Shown: piece after piece, positions 20,227 to 29,965 of the stretch
How positions within the stretch are numbered: position 1 is the first letter of the stretch
How the letters are laid out: every line of letters begins with the position of its first letter
Assembly (NCBI RefSeq): GCF_004216565.1
Contig: NZ_SGWV01000009.1
Span: 655,330 to 719,329, forward strand
Direction of reading: 5' to 3'
DNA from: Sphaerotilus mobilis
GTDB taxonomy: Bacteria > Pseudomonadota > Gammaproteobacteria > Burkholderiales > Burkholderiaceae_C
DNA: 64,000 nucleotides
Notes under the pieces: model-generated
Told to the model about the DNA's origin: nothing
The model's database searches: none
The model's input: the letters and a program-made list of their open reading frames with translations, nothing else
Made by a program: the position numbers and the translations under genes

Positions 20227-21672
20227 TCAGTCAGGCCCGGTGCGGGGCGAGTGCCTGCGCGGTGCCAGCGTCGGCTCGCCGCCGCGCAGGAACTCGCCGC
20301 GGCCCGCACGGCCGTGGAAGGTCGTGCCGTCCCAGACCACCTCGCCGCGACTCAGCGTCAAGCCCGGCCAGGCCCGCAGCGTGCGGCCGGCATAGGGCGT
20401 GTGGTCGACGGCGTGGTGCAGCATGGTGTTGTCGAGCGTGAAGGTGCGCTCGTCCCACACGACCAGATCGGCATCGCTGCCGATCGCGATCGTGCCCTTG
20501 CGCGGGTGCAGGCCATAGGCCTTGGCCGGGTTGGTCGACGTCAGCTCGACGAAGCGGTTGAGCGTGATGCGCCCGCCCAGCACGCCCTCGGAATACAGCA
20601 GCGGCAGACGGGTCTCGATGCCGGGGATGCCGTTGGGGATGTGGCGGAAGGGCACCTCCTCGCCGCCGGGCTTCTTGCCGTTGGGGCCGTCGACGTTGAA
20701 GGGCGCGTGGTCGGACGAGAAGACCGTGAACAGCCCGTCGGCCAGCGCGTTCCAGATCACCTGCTGGTTGCTGGCATCGCGCGGCGGCGGGCTGCAGACG
20801 CAGCGCGCGCCCTGGTAGCTGTCGTCGATCCCCAGGTCCTCGGCGCTCAGGAAGAGGTATTGCGGGCAGGTCTCGGCATGGACCTGCAGGCCGTGCGCGC
20901 GGCCCCAGCGGATCTGCTCGACCGCCTCGCGGCCCGAGACGTGCACGATCAGGATGGGCATGTCGACCAGCTCGGCCAGCGCCATCGCGCGGTGGGTGGC
21001 CTCGCGCTCGACCAGCATGGGCCGCGCATGGGCATGGAAGCGCGGCGCGGTGCGGCCGGCGGCTTCGAGGCGCTGCGTCAGCCATTCGATGCAGTCGGCG
21101 TTCTCGGCGTGGATCATGGCCATCGCCCCGTGCTGTCGACCGACCGCGAGCACGTCCAGGATCTGGCCGTCGTCGAGCTTGAGATCGTCGTAGGTCATGT
21201 ACAGCTTGAAGGAGCTGTAGCCGGCCGCGATCAGCGCTGGCAGCTCCTGCTGCAGCACCGTTGGCGTCGGGTCCGAGACGATCAGGTGGAAGGCGTAGTC
21301 GATGTGCGCGCGGCCCTCGGCGCGGCGGTGGTAGTCGTCCACGGCGGACTGCAGCGACCCGCCCTTGACCTGGGCCGCGAAGGGGATGACGGTGGTCGTG
21401 CCGCCACAGGCCGCGCTGCGCGTGCCGGTGTCGAAGTCGTCGGCCATGCGCACCGGCGGGGCCATCGGCTGGTCCAGGTGGCAATGGCCGTCGACGCCAC
21501 CGGGCGTCACGGTGCGGCCGGCCGCGTCGATCTCCCGCAGGCCCGCGGGCAGGCCACGGCCGAGCATGGCGATGCGACCGTCGCGGATGCCGATGTCGGC
21601 GTCGAAGACGTCGCTGGCGGTGGCCACGCGGGCATGGCGCAGCACCAGGTCGAAGGGGCGATCGTCGGTCAT
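20227..21672 (-). CDS. Hydantoinase / dihydropyrimidinase family amidohydrolase
   Basis: This 481-residue metal-dependent cyclic amidohydrolase opens hydantoins, dihydropyrimidines or related ureides. All metal ligands expected for the family are visible: H63 and H65 in VDGHCHLDQP, carboxylated K156 in SSFKLYMTYDD, H188 in MIHAENAD, H244 in VHVSGREA and D321 in SSDHAPFN. The order and spacing match bacterial D-hydantoinase. It sits in an operon after an ABC importer and before a racemase-like gene, so the imported compound is probably its substrate. Allantoin-like substrates are also possible given the nearby uraH. Confidence 0.9.
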   Translation of the reverse strand: MTDDRPFDLVLRHARVATASDVFDADIGIRDGRIAMLGRGLPAGLREIDAAGRTVTPGGVDGHCHLDQPMAPPVRMADDFDTGTRSAACGGTTTVIPFAAQVKGGSLQSAVDDYHRRAEGRAHIDYAFHLIVSDPTPTVLQQELPALIAAGYSSFKLYMTYDDLKLDDGQILDVLAVGRQHGAMAMIHAENADCIEWLTQRLEAAGRTAPRFHAHARPMLVEREATHRAMALAELVDMPILIVHVSGREAVEQIRWGRAHGLQVHAETCPQYLFLSAEDLGIDDSYQGARCVCSPPPRDASNQQVIWNALADGLFTVFSSDHAPFNVDGPNGKKPGGEEVPFRHIPNGIPGIETRLPLLYSEGVLGGRITLNRFVELTSTNPAKAYGLHPRKGTIAIGSDADLVVWDERTFTLDNTMLHHAVDHTPYAGRTLRAWPGLTLSRGEVVWDGTTFHGRAGRGEFLRGGEPTLAPRRHSPRTGPD

Positions 21673-21700
21673 GGCGTGGGTGTCGGTAGCGACGGGATGT

Positions 21701-22513
21701 TCAGCGGATGCGGCGGCTGATGCCGGTGAGCTTTTCCATCACCACCATCAGGATCAGCGTGGCGAAGACCATCAGGCTGGCGACGGCGGCGATGCTCACG
21801 TCGAGCTTGCTCTCCAGGTCCTGCCACATGCGGATGGGCAGCATGTCGGTCTGCGCATCGCGCAGGAAGAGCGACACCGGCACGTTGTCGAACGAGGACA
21901 TGAAGGTGATGAAGGCCCCGGCGGCGATGCCCGGCGCGATCAGCGGCAGCGTCACCCGACGGAAGGTATAGAGCCGGCCGGCACCCAGGCTGGCCGAGCT
22001 TTCCAGCAGCACCGACGGCAACTGCGCCAGCGCGGCCACGGTGGTGCGGATCACGTAGGGCACGCCGACGACGGTGTGGCCGATCACCAGCGTGGTCAGC
22101 GACAGGCCCACGCCGATGCGCGAGAAGTAGATCAGCGCCGCCAGCCCGAAGGCCAGCGCCGGCAGCACCAGCGGCGACATGAAGAAGCTGTCGAGCACCC
22201 GCGCCATGGCGTGTTCGGAACGTGCGATGGCCAGCGCCGCCGGCACGCCCAGCACGACGGCCAGCAGCGTGGCGGCCGTCGCCACCTTCAGGCTGTTGAT
22301 GGCCGCGAACTGCAGCTGCCAGGCGTCGACCAGCGCGTGGTACCAGCGCAGCGAATAGGCGGGCGGCGGGAACTTCAGCGAATAGCCATCGGAGAAGGAC
22401 ACGATCACCACCACCAGCGTGGGCGCCAGCAACAGCGCGGCGGCCAGCAGCGCGAGGCCGCCGAGCAGGCCGTGCAGGGTGATCGTCGAGAGGTCGTGGC
22501 GGCGTGCGGTCAT
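21701..22513 (-). CDS. ABC transporter permease, PotC-like
   Basis: This 270-residue inner-membrane permease has about six helices. It resembles PotC of spermidine/putrescine importers, with the sequence VVVIVSFSDGYSLKFPP after the first helix and the ATPase-contact loop LLESSASLGAGRLYTFRRVT. The start at 22513 (MTARRHDLST) is preferred because the upstream extension reads through the neighbouring gene. It lies between the first permease and the hydantoinase with gaps of under 30 bases. Confidence 0.88.
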   Translation of the reverse strand: MTARRHDLSTITLHGLLGGLALLAAALLLAPTLVVVIVSFSDGYSLKFPPPAYSLRWYHALVDAWQLQFAAINSLKVATAATLLAVVLGVPAALAIARSEHAMARVLDSFFMSPLVLPALAFGLAALIYFSRIGVGLSLTTLVIGHTVVGVPYVIRTTVAALAQLPSVLLESSASLGAGRLYTFRRVTLPLIAPGIAAGAFITFMSSFDNVPVSLFLRDAQTDMLPIRMWQDLESKLDVSIAAVASLMVFATLILMVVMEKLTGISRRIR

Positions 22514-22538
22514 GGTCGTGTCGGGGGACGTGCCCGGA

Positions 22539-23399
22539 TCAGGTCGTGGCGCGACCGCGGCTGGCGCGGCCCAGCAGGTTGAGCACGCTGACGCAGCCCA
22601 GCACGGCGACCAGGAAGACCAGCGACAGCGCGGCGGCAAAGGGCCAGTTCTGCAGCGACGAGGCCTGCTGGTAGATGTACATGGGCATGAAGAGCATCTG
22701 CCCGCCGCCGATCAGCGACTGCGAGATGAAGGCCGTGACCGAGGCTGCGAAGGTCAGCAGCGCACCGGCGACGATGCCGGGCAAGGACAGCGGCAGGGTG
22801 ATGAGCCCGAAGGTGCGCCAGGCGCTGGCGCCCAGAGCGGCCGAGGCCTGTTCGAGGTTGGGGTCGAGCTTCTGCAGCGCGGTGATCAGCGGCAACACCA
22901 TCAGCGGCAGTTGCACATTGGCCAGCGCGACCACCAGGCCGCCGCGTGTGTAGAGCAGCTTGAGCGGTTCCTCGATCCAGCCCAGGTCGGCCAGGGCGGT
23001 GTTGACGATGCCCTGCCGGCCGAGGATGACGACCCAGGCGAAGGTCCGCACCACCACGCTGGTCAGCAGCGGCATGACGATCAGCAGCATCAGCAGCTGC
23101 TGCAACCAGGCGGGACTGCGCACATGCGTCCAGGCCAGCGCATAGCCCAGCAGCAGGCACAGCGCGGTGACCTGCACGCCCAGCCACAAGGTGTCGACCA
23201 GGACGGGCAAGGTGAAGTCGTCGCTGGCCACGCGCACAAACTGCGTCACCCCCATGCCGCTGAAGCTGGTGTCCTGATACAGCGCGATCAGCACCAGCAT
23301 CAGCAATGGCGCCGCGAAGAACAGCAGGAAGAACCCCGCCAGCGGCGTGGCAAACCACAGGCTGGTGGTGGTGACGGCTTGTGCGCGGGCGGCCGACAT
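22539..23399 (-). CDS. ABC transporter permease, PotB-like
   Basis: This 286-residue permease resembles PotB. The N-terminal helix is followed by VLIALYQDTSFSGMGVTQFV, and the ATPase-contact loop reads LEQASAALGASAWRTFGLIT. Its ATG shares one base with the TGA stop of the binding-protein gene (TGATG at 23401-23397), indicating translational coupling. The frame is open upstream into the binding-protein gene, but this is only an overlap shadow. It forms the membrane channel with the PotC-like protein. Confidence 0.88.
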   Translation of the reverse strand: MSAARAQAVTTTSLWFATPLAGFFLLFFAAPLLMLVLIALYQDTSFSGMGVTQFVRVASDDFTLPVLVDTLWLGVQVTALCLLLGYALAWTHVRSPAWLQQLLMLLIVMPLLTSVVVRTFAWVVILGRQGIVNTALADLGWIEEPLKLLYTRGGLVVALANVQLPLMVLPLITALQKLDPNLEQASAALGASAWRTFGLITLPLSLPGIVAGALLTFAASVTAFISQSLIGGGQMLFMPMYIYQQASSLQNWPFAAALSLVFLVAVLGCVSVLNLLGRASRGRATT

Positions 23400-24439
23400 C
23401 AGAGTTTGATCTCTCGATTGAACCGGTCGATCCAGGCCGGGCGCTGTTCGTTGATCTTCTTCCAGTCCTGGAACACGAACTTCTTCTTCATCTCGGCCTG
23501 ATCGCGGGCCAGCACCTTGGCGATCTCGCCTTCCATCTTGACCTTGCCGTGGGTGGGCACGACCAGGTAAGGGCTCTGCATCAGGCGGGTCTGGACCTCG
23601 GGCGACAGCGCGGTGTCGATCAACAGCGCGGCCAGGGCCTTGTTGGGCGAGTTCTTGACGATGTGCACGCTGGTCTTGAAGGCGATGGCACCTTCCTTCG
23701 GTGCGACGAACTCCACCGGCACGCCACGCGCCTTGAGGATCTGGATGGCGTTGAAGTTGCCCGGGCTGATGTCGATCTGGCCCTGCTGGTAGAGCGCGGC
23801 CAGCGCGCCCGGGTTGGCCGCCACAGCCGCGAGGCTGGGCTTGAGTTCGGCGATCTTCTTGAAGGCCGGCTCGATGTTGGACTCGTTGCCGCCGTACATG
23901 CGCGCCAGCTCGACCATGAAGCCGGTCCCCAGCGTCGAGTTCATGTTGGTGATGCCGACGCGGCCCTTGTACTCGGGCTTCCACAGATCGGCCCATGAGG
24001 TCGGCGGCGTCTTGATCTTCTCGGGGTTGTAGGTCAGGCCCACGACCTGGAAGAACATCGCCGGGCCGCTCGGGTCCTGCGCCTCGGCGATCAGGTCGCC
24101 GTAGTGCTTGCTCTGGGCCACCGGGAAGGGCTCGACCAGGTCCTGCGCGATGGCGGTCAGCGCCGGACCCGGGTCATGCAGCATCACGTCGATCGGCGGG
24201 TTGTTGCGTGCGGCGGTGACCTTGGCGATCTGGTCGACCGACAGCATCGGATCGAGCAGCACCTCGTTGCCGGCCTTGCGGAAGGCTGGCACCAGCACGT
24301 CGCGGTGGGCTTCCTCCCAGCTGCCGGTGAAGGTGGCGAAGACCAGCTTGCGGGCCTGCGCACGGGTCATTTGCGGGAACAGCGTCATCGCACTGAGGGT
24401 CAGTGCGGAGCCGAGCAGCGAGCGGCGGTCGAGGGTCAT
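23399..24439 (-). CDS. ABC transporter substrate-binding protein, PotD-like family
   Basis: This 346-residue periplasmic binding protein has a twin-arginine-like signal region (MTLDRRSLLGSALTLS, cleavage near RAQA). The mature start KLVFATFTGSWEEAHRDVL and the motif PPTSWADLWKPEYKGRVGI are typical of the spermidine/opine/iron family (SBP_bac_8 type). The family accepts very different ligands, so the true ligand is uncertain. A hydantoin, ureide or N-carbamoyl compound is inferred from the downstream enzymes. Confidence 0.87.
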   Translation of the reverse strand: MTLDRRSLLGSALTLSAMTLFPQMTRAQARKLVFATFTGSWEEAHRDVLVPAFRKAGNEVLLDPMLSVDQIAKVTAARNNPPIDVMLHDPGPALTAIAQDLVEPFPVAQSKHYGDLIAEAQDPSGPAMFFQVVGLTYNPEKIKTPPTSWADLWKPEYKGRVGITNMNSTLGTGFMVELARMYGGNESNIEPAFKKIAELKPSLAAVAANPGALAALYQQGQIDISPGNFNAIQILKARGVPVEFVAPKEGAIAFKTSVHIVKNSPNKALAALLIDTALSPEVQTRLMQSPYLVVPTHGKVKMEGEIAKVLARDQAEMKKKFVFQDWKKINEQRPAWIDRFNREIKL

Positions 24440-24508
24440 GGCAGGTCCTGTGATGGGGTGGTGGATGAGGGGTGACGGGGGTGGCTCATGGCCTGAGCCT
24501 GCGAGAAC

Positions 24509-25618
<1,110 letters not shown>

Positions 25619-25660
25619 GGCGAGGTGTTCTGCAACCACCGTGCCAGACCTTGCTTCGTC

Positions 25661-25813
25661 GTTTTGTATCCAATCTTCAGGGCCGCTTCACGCCTCGGAT
25701 ATCCCCTGATGTTCCAGATGATTCGCTATGGAATCGGACTTGCAATCGGATCCGGCGCAAACCAGTGACGGTTGCAGATGGTCTCCATCGACGCACCGTA
25801 CTGGATACAAAAC
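25661..25813. promoter_or_regulatory. Divergent promoter region with paired GntR-type operator candidates
   Basis: GTTTTGTATCCA at 25661-25672 and its exact reverse complement TGGATACAAAAC at 25802-25813 bracket the region between the divergent ABC-importer and amidase genes. Each copy lies about 45 bases from the gene it faces. The core TTGTATCCAA has inverted TTG/CAA ends, as expected for a dimeric regulator. A GntR regulator of the FCD group is encoded just beyond the amidase. Identical sites facing opposite ways would allow joint control of both transcripts and possibly a repression loop. The repeat is observed; the regulator assignment is inference. Confidence 0.65.
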
Positions 25814-25855
25814 AGACCCGCCTTGGTGCAGCCCGCGCCGACCTGGAGCCACCGC

Positions 25856-27319
25856 ATGAACGCCGCCGATCCCGTCTCCCTGACCGCGCCCGACCCGGAC
25901 CTGCCGCTGCACCGCTGGCCGGCCCGTGCGCTGGCCGCCGCCGTGCGCGCCGGCCGGCTCAGCGCCGAGGCCATCGCGCAGGCCCAGTGCGCGCGCCTCG
26001 CGGCGCTGCAGCCCCAGCTCAACGCCTTCGTCGACCACGACCCGGCCCGGGTGCTGGCCGAGGCCCGGGCGGTCGATCGCCGCCTCGCCGCCGGCGAGGA
26101 CCTGCCGCTGGCGGGGGTGCCCTACACCGTCAAGGACAACCTCTGGATCGCGGGCCGGCCGGCCACCTTCGGCTCGAAGGTCTACGCCGACTTCATCGCA
26201 CCGCAGGACTCGTGGTGTGTGGCGCGGCTGCGCGCGCTGGGCGGCGTTGCACTCGGGCTGACGGCCTGTTCGGAGTTCGCCTGCAAGGGCATCACCGCGA
26301 CGCCGCTGCACGGCGTCACCCGCAACCCCTGGGATCTGGACCGCACGCCCGGCGGCTCGTCCGGTGGCGCGGTCGCGGCGCTGGCGTCTGGCATCGGCGC
26401 GCTGGCGCTGGCCACCGATGCCGGCGGTTCGACCCGCCGCCCGGCCGCCCACACCGGTCTGGTCGGCATGAAGCCCACGCTGGGCCGCGTGCCCAACCCC
26501 TGGGGTTTCGACGACCCCAACCACCTGCTGTCGGTGATCGGCCAGATCGGCCGCGACGTCGAGGACGTCGCCTGGATGCTGGACCTGCTGAGCGCCTGGT
26601 CGCCGGCCGATCCGCTGTCCAGCCCGGCCTTCGACCGGTCCAGGCTGCTGGTTGACCTGAAAGCGCCGCTGCCGCCGCTGCGGCTGGCCTGGTCACCGGG
26701 GCTGGGTTGTGGCTACCCGATCGATGCCGACGTGCTGGCCACGCTGGAGGCCGCCATCGAGCGCCTGCGGCAGGCCGGCTGGCAGATCGAGCGGGTGGAT
26801 CCTGTCTGGCCCGAGGCCGCCCGCGAGTACCCGCTGATCGCCCTGCAGCAGGCCGGTCTGGCGCAGCTGCATGGGCCACGCTGGCGGCGCGAGCCCGAGC
26901 TGTTCGACCCCGACATCGGTGCCCAGATCGAGCTGGGACTGGCGCTGAGCGGCCCCCGCGTCGCCGAGGTGCTGCGCCTGCGCGAGCAGATCCACCACCG
27001 CTTCGAGGCCCTGTTTGCCGACGTCGACGCGCTGCTGTGCCCGGTCTCGCCGGTCGAGGCTTGGGCGATCGGTGCGCTGGGCCCGGCCACCATCGGCGGC
27101 CTGCCGGCCGGCCCGCGCGGTCATGCCGCGTTCACGCCCTGGTTCAACTACGCCGGGCTGCCGGCGCTGTCCCTGCCCTGCGGCGTCGGCCGGCACGGTC
27201 TGCCGGTGGGCCTGCAGATCGCGGCGCCACGGTTCCGCGACGACCTCGTGCTGCGGCTGGCCTGGCAGGCCGAGCAGGTGCTGGGGTCGCAGCCGGTGTC
27301 GCCCTTGATGCAGGCCTGA
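25856..27319 (+). CDS. Amidase signature family enzyme
   Basis: This 487-residue amidase hydrolyses a carboxamide or carbamoyl bond. The Ser-cisSer-Lys triad is visible as K93 in YTVKDNLW, S168/S169 in TPGGSSGG, and S192 in ATDAGGSTRRPA. It aligns with the AtzE/indoleacetamide/allophanate-hydrolase style of amidases without an extra C-terminal domain. The start at 25856 follows TGGAG. Divergent transcription from the hydantoinase operon suggests it finishes degradation of the ring-opened product, releasing ammonia, but the exact substrate cannot be read. Confidence 0.87.
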   Translation: MNAADPVSLTAPDPDLPLHRWPARALAAAVRAGRLSAEAIAQAQCARLAALQPQLNAFVDHDPARVLAEARAVDRRLAAGEDLPLAGVPYTVKDNLWIAGRPATFGSKVYADFIAPQDSWCVARLRALGGVALGLTACSEFACKGITATPLHGVTRNPWDLDRTPGGSSGGAVAALASGIGALALATDAGGSTRRPAAHTGLVGMKPTLGRVPNPWGFDDPNHLLSVIGQIGRDVEDVAWMLDLLSAWSPADPLSSPAFDRSRLLVDLKAPLPPLRLAWSPGLGCGYPIDADVLATLEAAIERLRQAGWQIERVDPVWPEAAREYPLIALQQAGLAQLHGPRWRREPELFDPDIGAQIELGLALSGPRVAEVLRLREQIHHRFEALFADVDALLCPVSPVEAWAIGALGPATIGGLPAGPRGHAAFTPWFNYAGLPALSLPCGVGRHGLPVGLQIAAPRFRDDLVLRLAWQAEQVLGSQPVSPLMQA

Positions 27320-27330
27320 CGCGGGCCTGA

Positions 27331-28065
27331 TCAGCCCAGCAGCACGGTGGCCAGGTCGTCGTCCACGGCGGCCTCGTGGCCGTCGTCGGGCAGCAGACCC
27401 AGCGCCAGCGCGATGTGGGCCAGGTGGTGGTCCATCAGCTGGCAGGCGCGCTCGACGTCGCCGGCCTCGATGGCGTCGATCAGGTGGGTGTGCTCGTCGT
27501 TCGGGCAGGCCGCTGCGGTGGGGGCCTCGAAGCTCAGGATGGCCAGGCAGGTCAGCGGGGTCAGCTCCCGCATCATCCGGTGCGAGATGCCGCTGCCGCT
27601 GAGCTCGGCCAGCAGCACATGGAACTCGCCCGACAGGCGAACGGCGGCGCGTCGGTCGCCCCTTGCATGGGCCTGGTGCTCACGCTCGACCAGCGCGCGC
27701 AGGCGCCGCACGGCATCGCGTGCCTGGCCTTGCGCCAGCCGCCTCAGCAGCCGCCGCACGATGCCCGGTTCGAGCGTGCGGCGGACCTCCAGCACGTCCA
27801 GCGCCTCGGCGGCGCTGGGGGTGGTGACGAAGGCGCCCCGGTTGGGGATCAGCGTGACCAGCTGCTCCACCGCCAGCCGCTGCAGCACGCCGCGCACCTG
27901 GGTGCGGCTGACGTGGAAGAGCTCGGCCACCCGCTCCTCGGTCAGCTTGGTGCCGGGCAGCAGGCGGTGTTCGACGATGGCGGTGTAGATCCGCGCGTGG
28001 ATGTCGTCCTTGGACGCGGCGGCAGCAGCCCGGCGCGGACGGCCGGCAAGTGGGGGCAGGGACAT
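27331..28065 (-). CDS. GntR-family regulator, FCD (FadR-like) subgroup
   Basis: This 244-residue repressor-type protein has an N-terminal winged helix (ARIYTAIVEHRLLPGTKLTE, then VSRTQVRGVLQRL) and an all-helical FCD effector domain. FCD metal-type histidines are suggested by EFHVLLAELSG and the C-terminal HTHLIDAIEAGD and MDHHLAHI. It is convergent with the amidase, 11 bases apart. It most likely controls the divergent amidase/importer promoters, where matching inverted repeats exist. The effector would be the imported ureide or its product. Confidence 0.88.
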   Translation of the reverse strand: MSLPPLAGRPRRAAAAASKDDIHARIYTAIVEHRLLPGTKLTEERVAELFHVSRTQVRGVLQRLAVEQLVTLIPNRGAFVTTPSAAEALDVLEVRRTLEPGIVRRLLRRLAQGQARDAVRRLRALVEREHQAHARGDRRAAVRLSGEFHVLLAELSGSGISHRMMRELTPLTCLAILSFEAPTAAACPNDEHTHLIDAIEAGDVERACQLMDHHLAHIALALGLLPDDGHEAAVDDDLATVLLG

Positions 28066-28129
28066 GGCGGGTGCATTTGAGCAAACGCCATGCCGTTGCG
28101 CATCCGGGCGGGATGCGCGCAGGCCTCGA

Positions 28130-28384
28130 TCAGCGTGCGGCCGTGCTGAGCACCGGCGCCGGGGCGACCGTCCAGCTCACGCTGGCCGGCGGCTGGACGA
28201 TGAAGGTGTTGGCGTCGATGCCCGCGTCGGCCTGGCGCGGGTTGCCCGCCTGGGTCTGGCGAGCCTGCGTGGCCGGGTGGCTGAAGGGCAGCGCGGCTTC
28301 GGCCGGCGTGCTGGCCATGGCCAGCAGGGCGGTGGCCGAAATGGCGGCGAACAGGGTGGCGGCGGCGAGGTGCTTGGAAGACAT
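28130..28384 (-). CDS. Small secreted protein of unknown function
   Basis: This 84-residue protein opens with a clear signal peptide (MSSKHLAAATLFAAISATAL, cleavage near AEA). The mature part of about 55 residues contains SHPATQARQTQAGNPRQ and ends FIVQPPASVSWTVAPAPV. AAGGAA precedes the ATG, supporting translation. I do not recognise a named family; similar small exported proteins occur in Burkholderiales. A near-palindrome AAACCCTAGGTTT lies upstream at 28455-28467. The frame is open further upstream, but that extension has no coding character. Confidence 0.6.
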   Translation of the reverse strand: MSSKHLAAATLFAAISATALLAMASTPAEAALPFSHPATQARQTQAGNPRQADAGIDANTFIVQPPASVSWTVAPAPVLSTAAR

Positions 28385-28615
28385 GGCGGTTCCTTCGTGG
28401 AGAACGTGGATGGAAGGCGACGCCTTCATGTTGCGGCGCAGCATGATCAGTGTAAACCCTAGGTTTTGGCCGTGTGTGGCGCTCCCCCGAACCCAAGGAC
28501 GTGGCCGGCCCGATCCGGAAAAAGTGCACACGGTCGGCCCACGTGCCCGCCCGTCACAATCCGCGCTCCGGTGTGCGGCGCTCGGCCGCCACACCGCGGC
28601 CACCCTGGAACCCCC

Positions 28616-29965
28616 ATGTCCTTTGCCTCGCTGGGCCTCGCGCCCGATCTGCTGCATGCCCTTGCCGACGAGGGCCTGCGCGTCCCGACCCCCGTCCAGA
28701 GCCTGGCCATTCCGGCGGTGCTGCGTGGCGACGACCTGCTCTGCCGCGCGCCGACCGGATCGGGCAAGACGCTGGCCTATGCCCTGCCGCTGCTGCAGGG
28801 GCTGCAGGTCTCGCGCCGGCCCTGGCCGCGTCGCACCCAGGCGGTGGTGCTGCTGCCCACGCGCGAGCTGGCGCAGCAGGTGGGCGGCGTCATCGAGGCC
28901 CTGGCCCGGCGCCTGCCCGACGCGCCCAAGGTCGTCACCGCGATCGGTGGCGTGTCGATCAACCCGCAGCTGATGGCGCTGCGTGGCGGTGCCGAGGTGG
29001 TCGTCGCCACGCCGGGTCGGCTGCTGGACCTGCTCGACCACAACGGCCTGCGCCTGCAGGCGCTGTCCGTCCTGGTGCTCGACGAGGCCGACCGCCTGCT
29101 CGACCTCGGTTTTGCCGAAGAATGGGCCGCCATCCGCAGCCGCCTGCCGCCGCTGCGCGCGCGCGCCGATGGCCGCACGCTGCAGCAGCTGCTGTTCTCG
29201 GCCACGCTGGACGAGTCGGTGCGCGGCCTGGCCGATGCCTTGCTGACGCGCCCGCAGCGCATCGACCTAAGCGGCGACGGCACCGATGCGGCGCGGGTCG
29301 ACGCCGCCGCCGGCCACGCAGCGACCGAGCCCGCCCCGGTCGCGCTGCCGCACCCGGACATCCAGCAACGGGCCTTCGTGGTCGACAGCACCCGCCGCAC
29401 CGGCGCGCTGCGCCGCCTGCTGACCGATCACCCCGAGTGGGATGCGGTGCTGGTCTTTGTCGGCACCCGCATGGCCACCGAGCGGGTGGCTCACAAGCTG
29501 AGCCTGGAAGGCCTGCACGCCGCGCCGCTGCACGGCGAGATGAGTCAGGGCGGGCGTGATGCCGTGCTGGCCGACTTCCGCCTCAAGCGCCTGCGTGTGC
29601 TGGTGACGACCGACCTGGCCGCGCGCGGCCTGGACATCGCCGGCCTGCCGCTGGTCGTCAACTACGACCTGCCGCGCGCGGCGGCCGACCATGTGCACCG
29701 CATCGGCCGCACCGGCCGGGGCGGCGCGGCCGGCACCGCGATCAGCTTCGTCCCGCCGGCCGGCGAGGCCCACTTCCGCCTGATCGAGAAGCGCCAGCAG
29801 CAGCGCGTCCCGCGCGAGGTGCTGCCCGGCTTCGAGCCGACCGAGGTCGCCCCCCCGCCACCGGTCGACGGCAACGGCGGCATCAAGGGACGGCGCCCGA
29901 GCAAGAAGGACAAGCTGCGGGCGGCCGCAGCGGCGGGCGCAGGCCAGGACCCGCGCAAGGCTTGA
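28616..29965 (+). CDS. DEAD-box RNA helicase, RhlE-like
   Basis: This 449-residue ATP-dependent RNA helicase shows the Q motif region (SFASLGL, VPTPVQSLAIP), Walker A PTGSGKT (46-52), PTRELAQQ, the DEAD box near residue 155, SAT in LLFSATLDES, and HRIGRTGRGG near residue 360. The C-terminus ends in a lysine/arginine-rich tail (GRRPSKKDKLRAAAA), typical of RhlE-type RNA-binding tails. It probably assists ribosome assembly or mRNA turnover. The first helicase domain carries a proline/histidine-poor insertion of about 25 residues after PQRIDLSGDG. The stop codon abuts the convergent phnX stop with no gap. Confidence 0.92.
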   Translation: MSFASLGLAPDLLHALADEGLRVPTPVQSLAIPAVLRGDDLLCRAPTGSGKTLAYALPLLQGLQVSRRPWPRRTQAVVLLPTRELAQQVGGVIEALARRLPDAPKVVTAIGGVSINPQLMALRGGAEVVVATPGRLLDLLDHNGLRLQALSVLVLDEADRLLDLGFAEEWAAIRSRLPPLRARADGRTLQQLLFSATLDESVRGLADALLTRPQRIDLSGDGTDAARVDAAAGHAATEPAPVALPHPDIQQRAFVVDSTRRTGALRRLLTDHPEWDAVLVFVGTRMATERVAHKLSLEGLHAAPLHGEMSQGGRDAVLADFRLKRLRVLVTTDLAARGLDIAGLPLVVNYDLPRAAADHVHRIGRTGRGGAAGTAISFVPPAGEAHFRLIEKRQQQRVPREVLPGFEPTEVAPPPPVDGNGGIKGRRPSKKDKLRAAAAAGAGQDPRKA

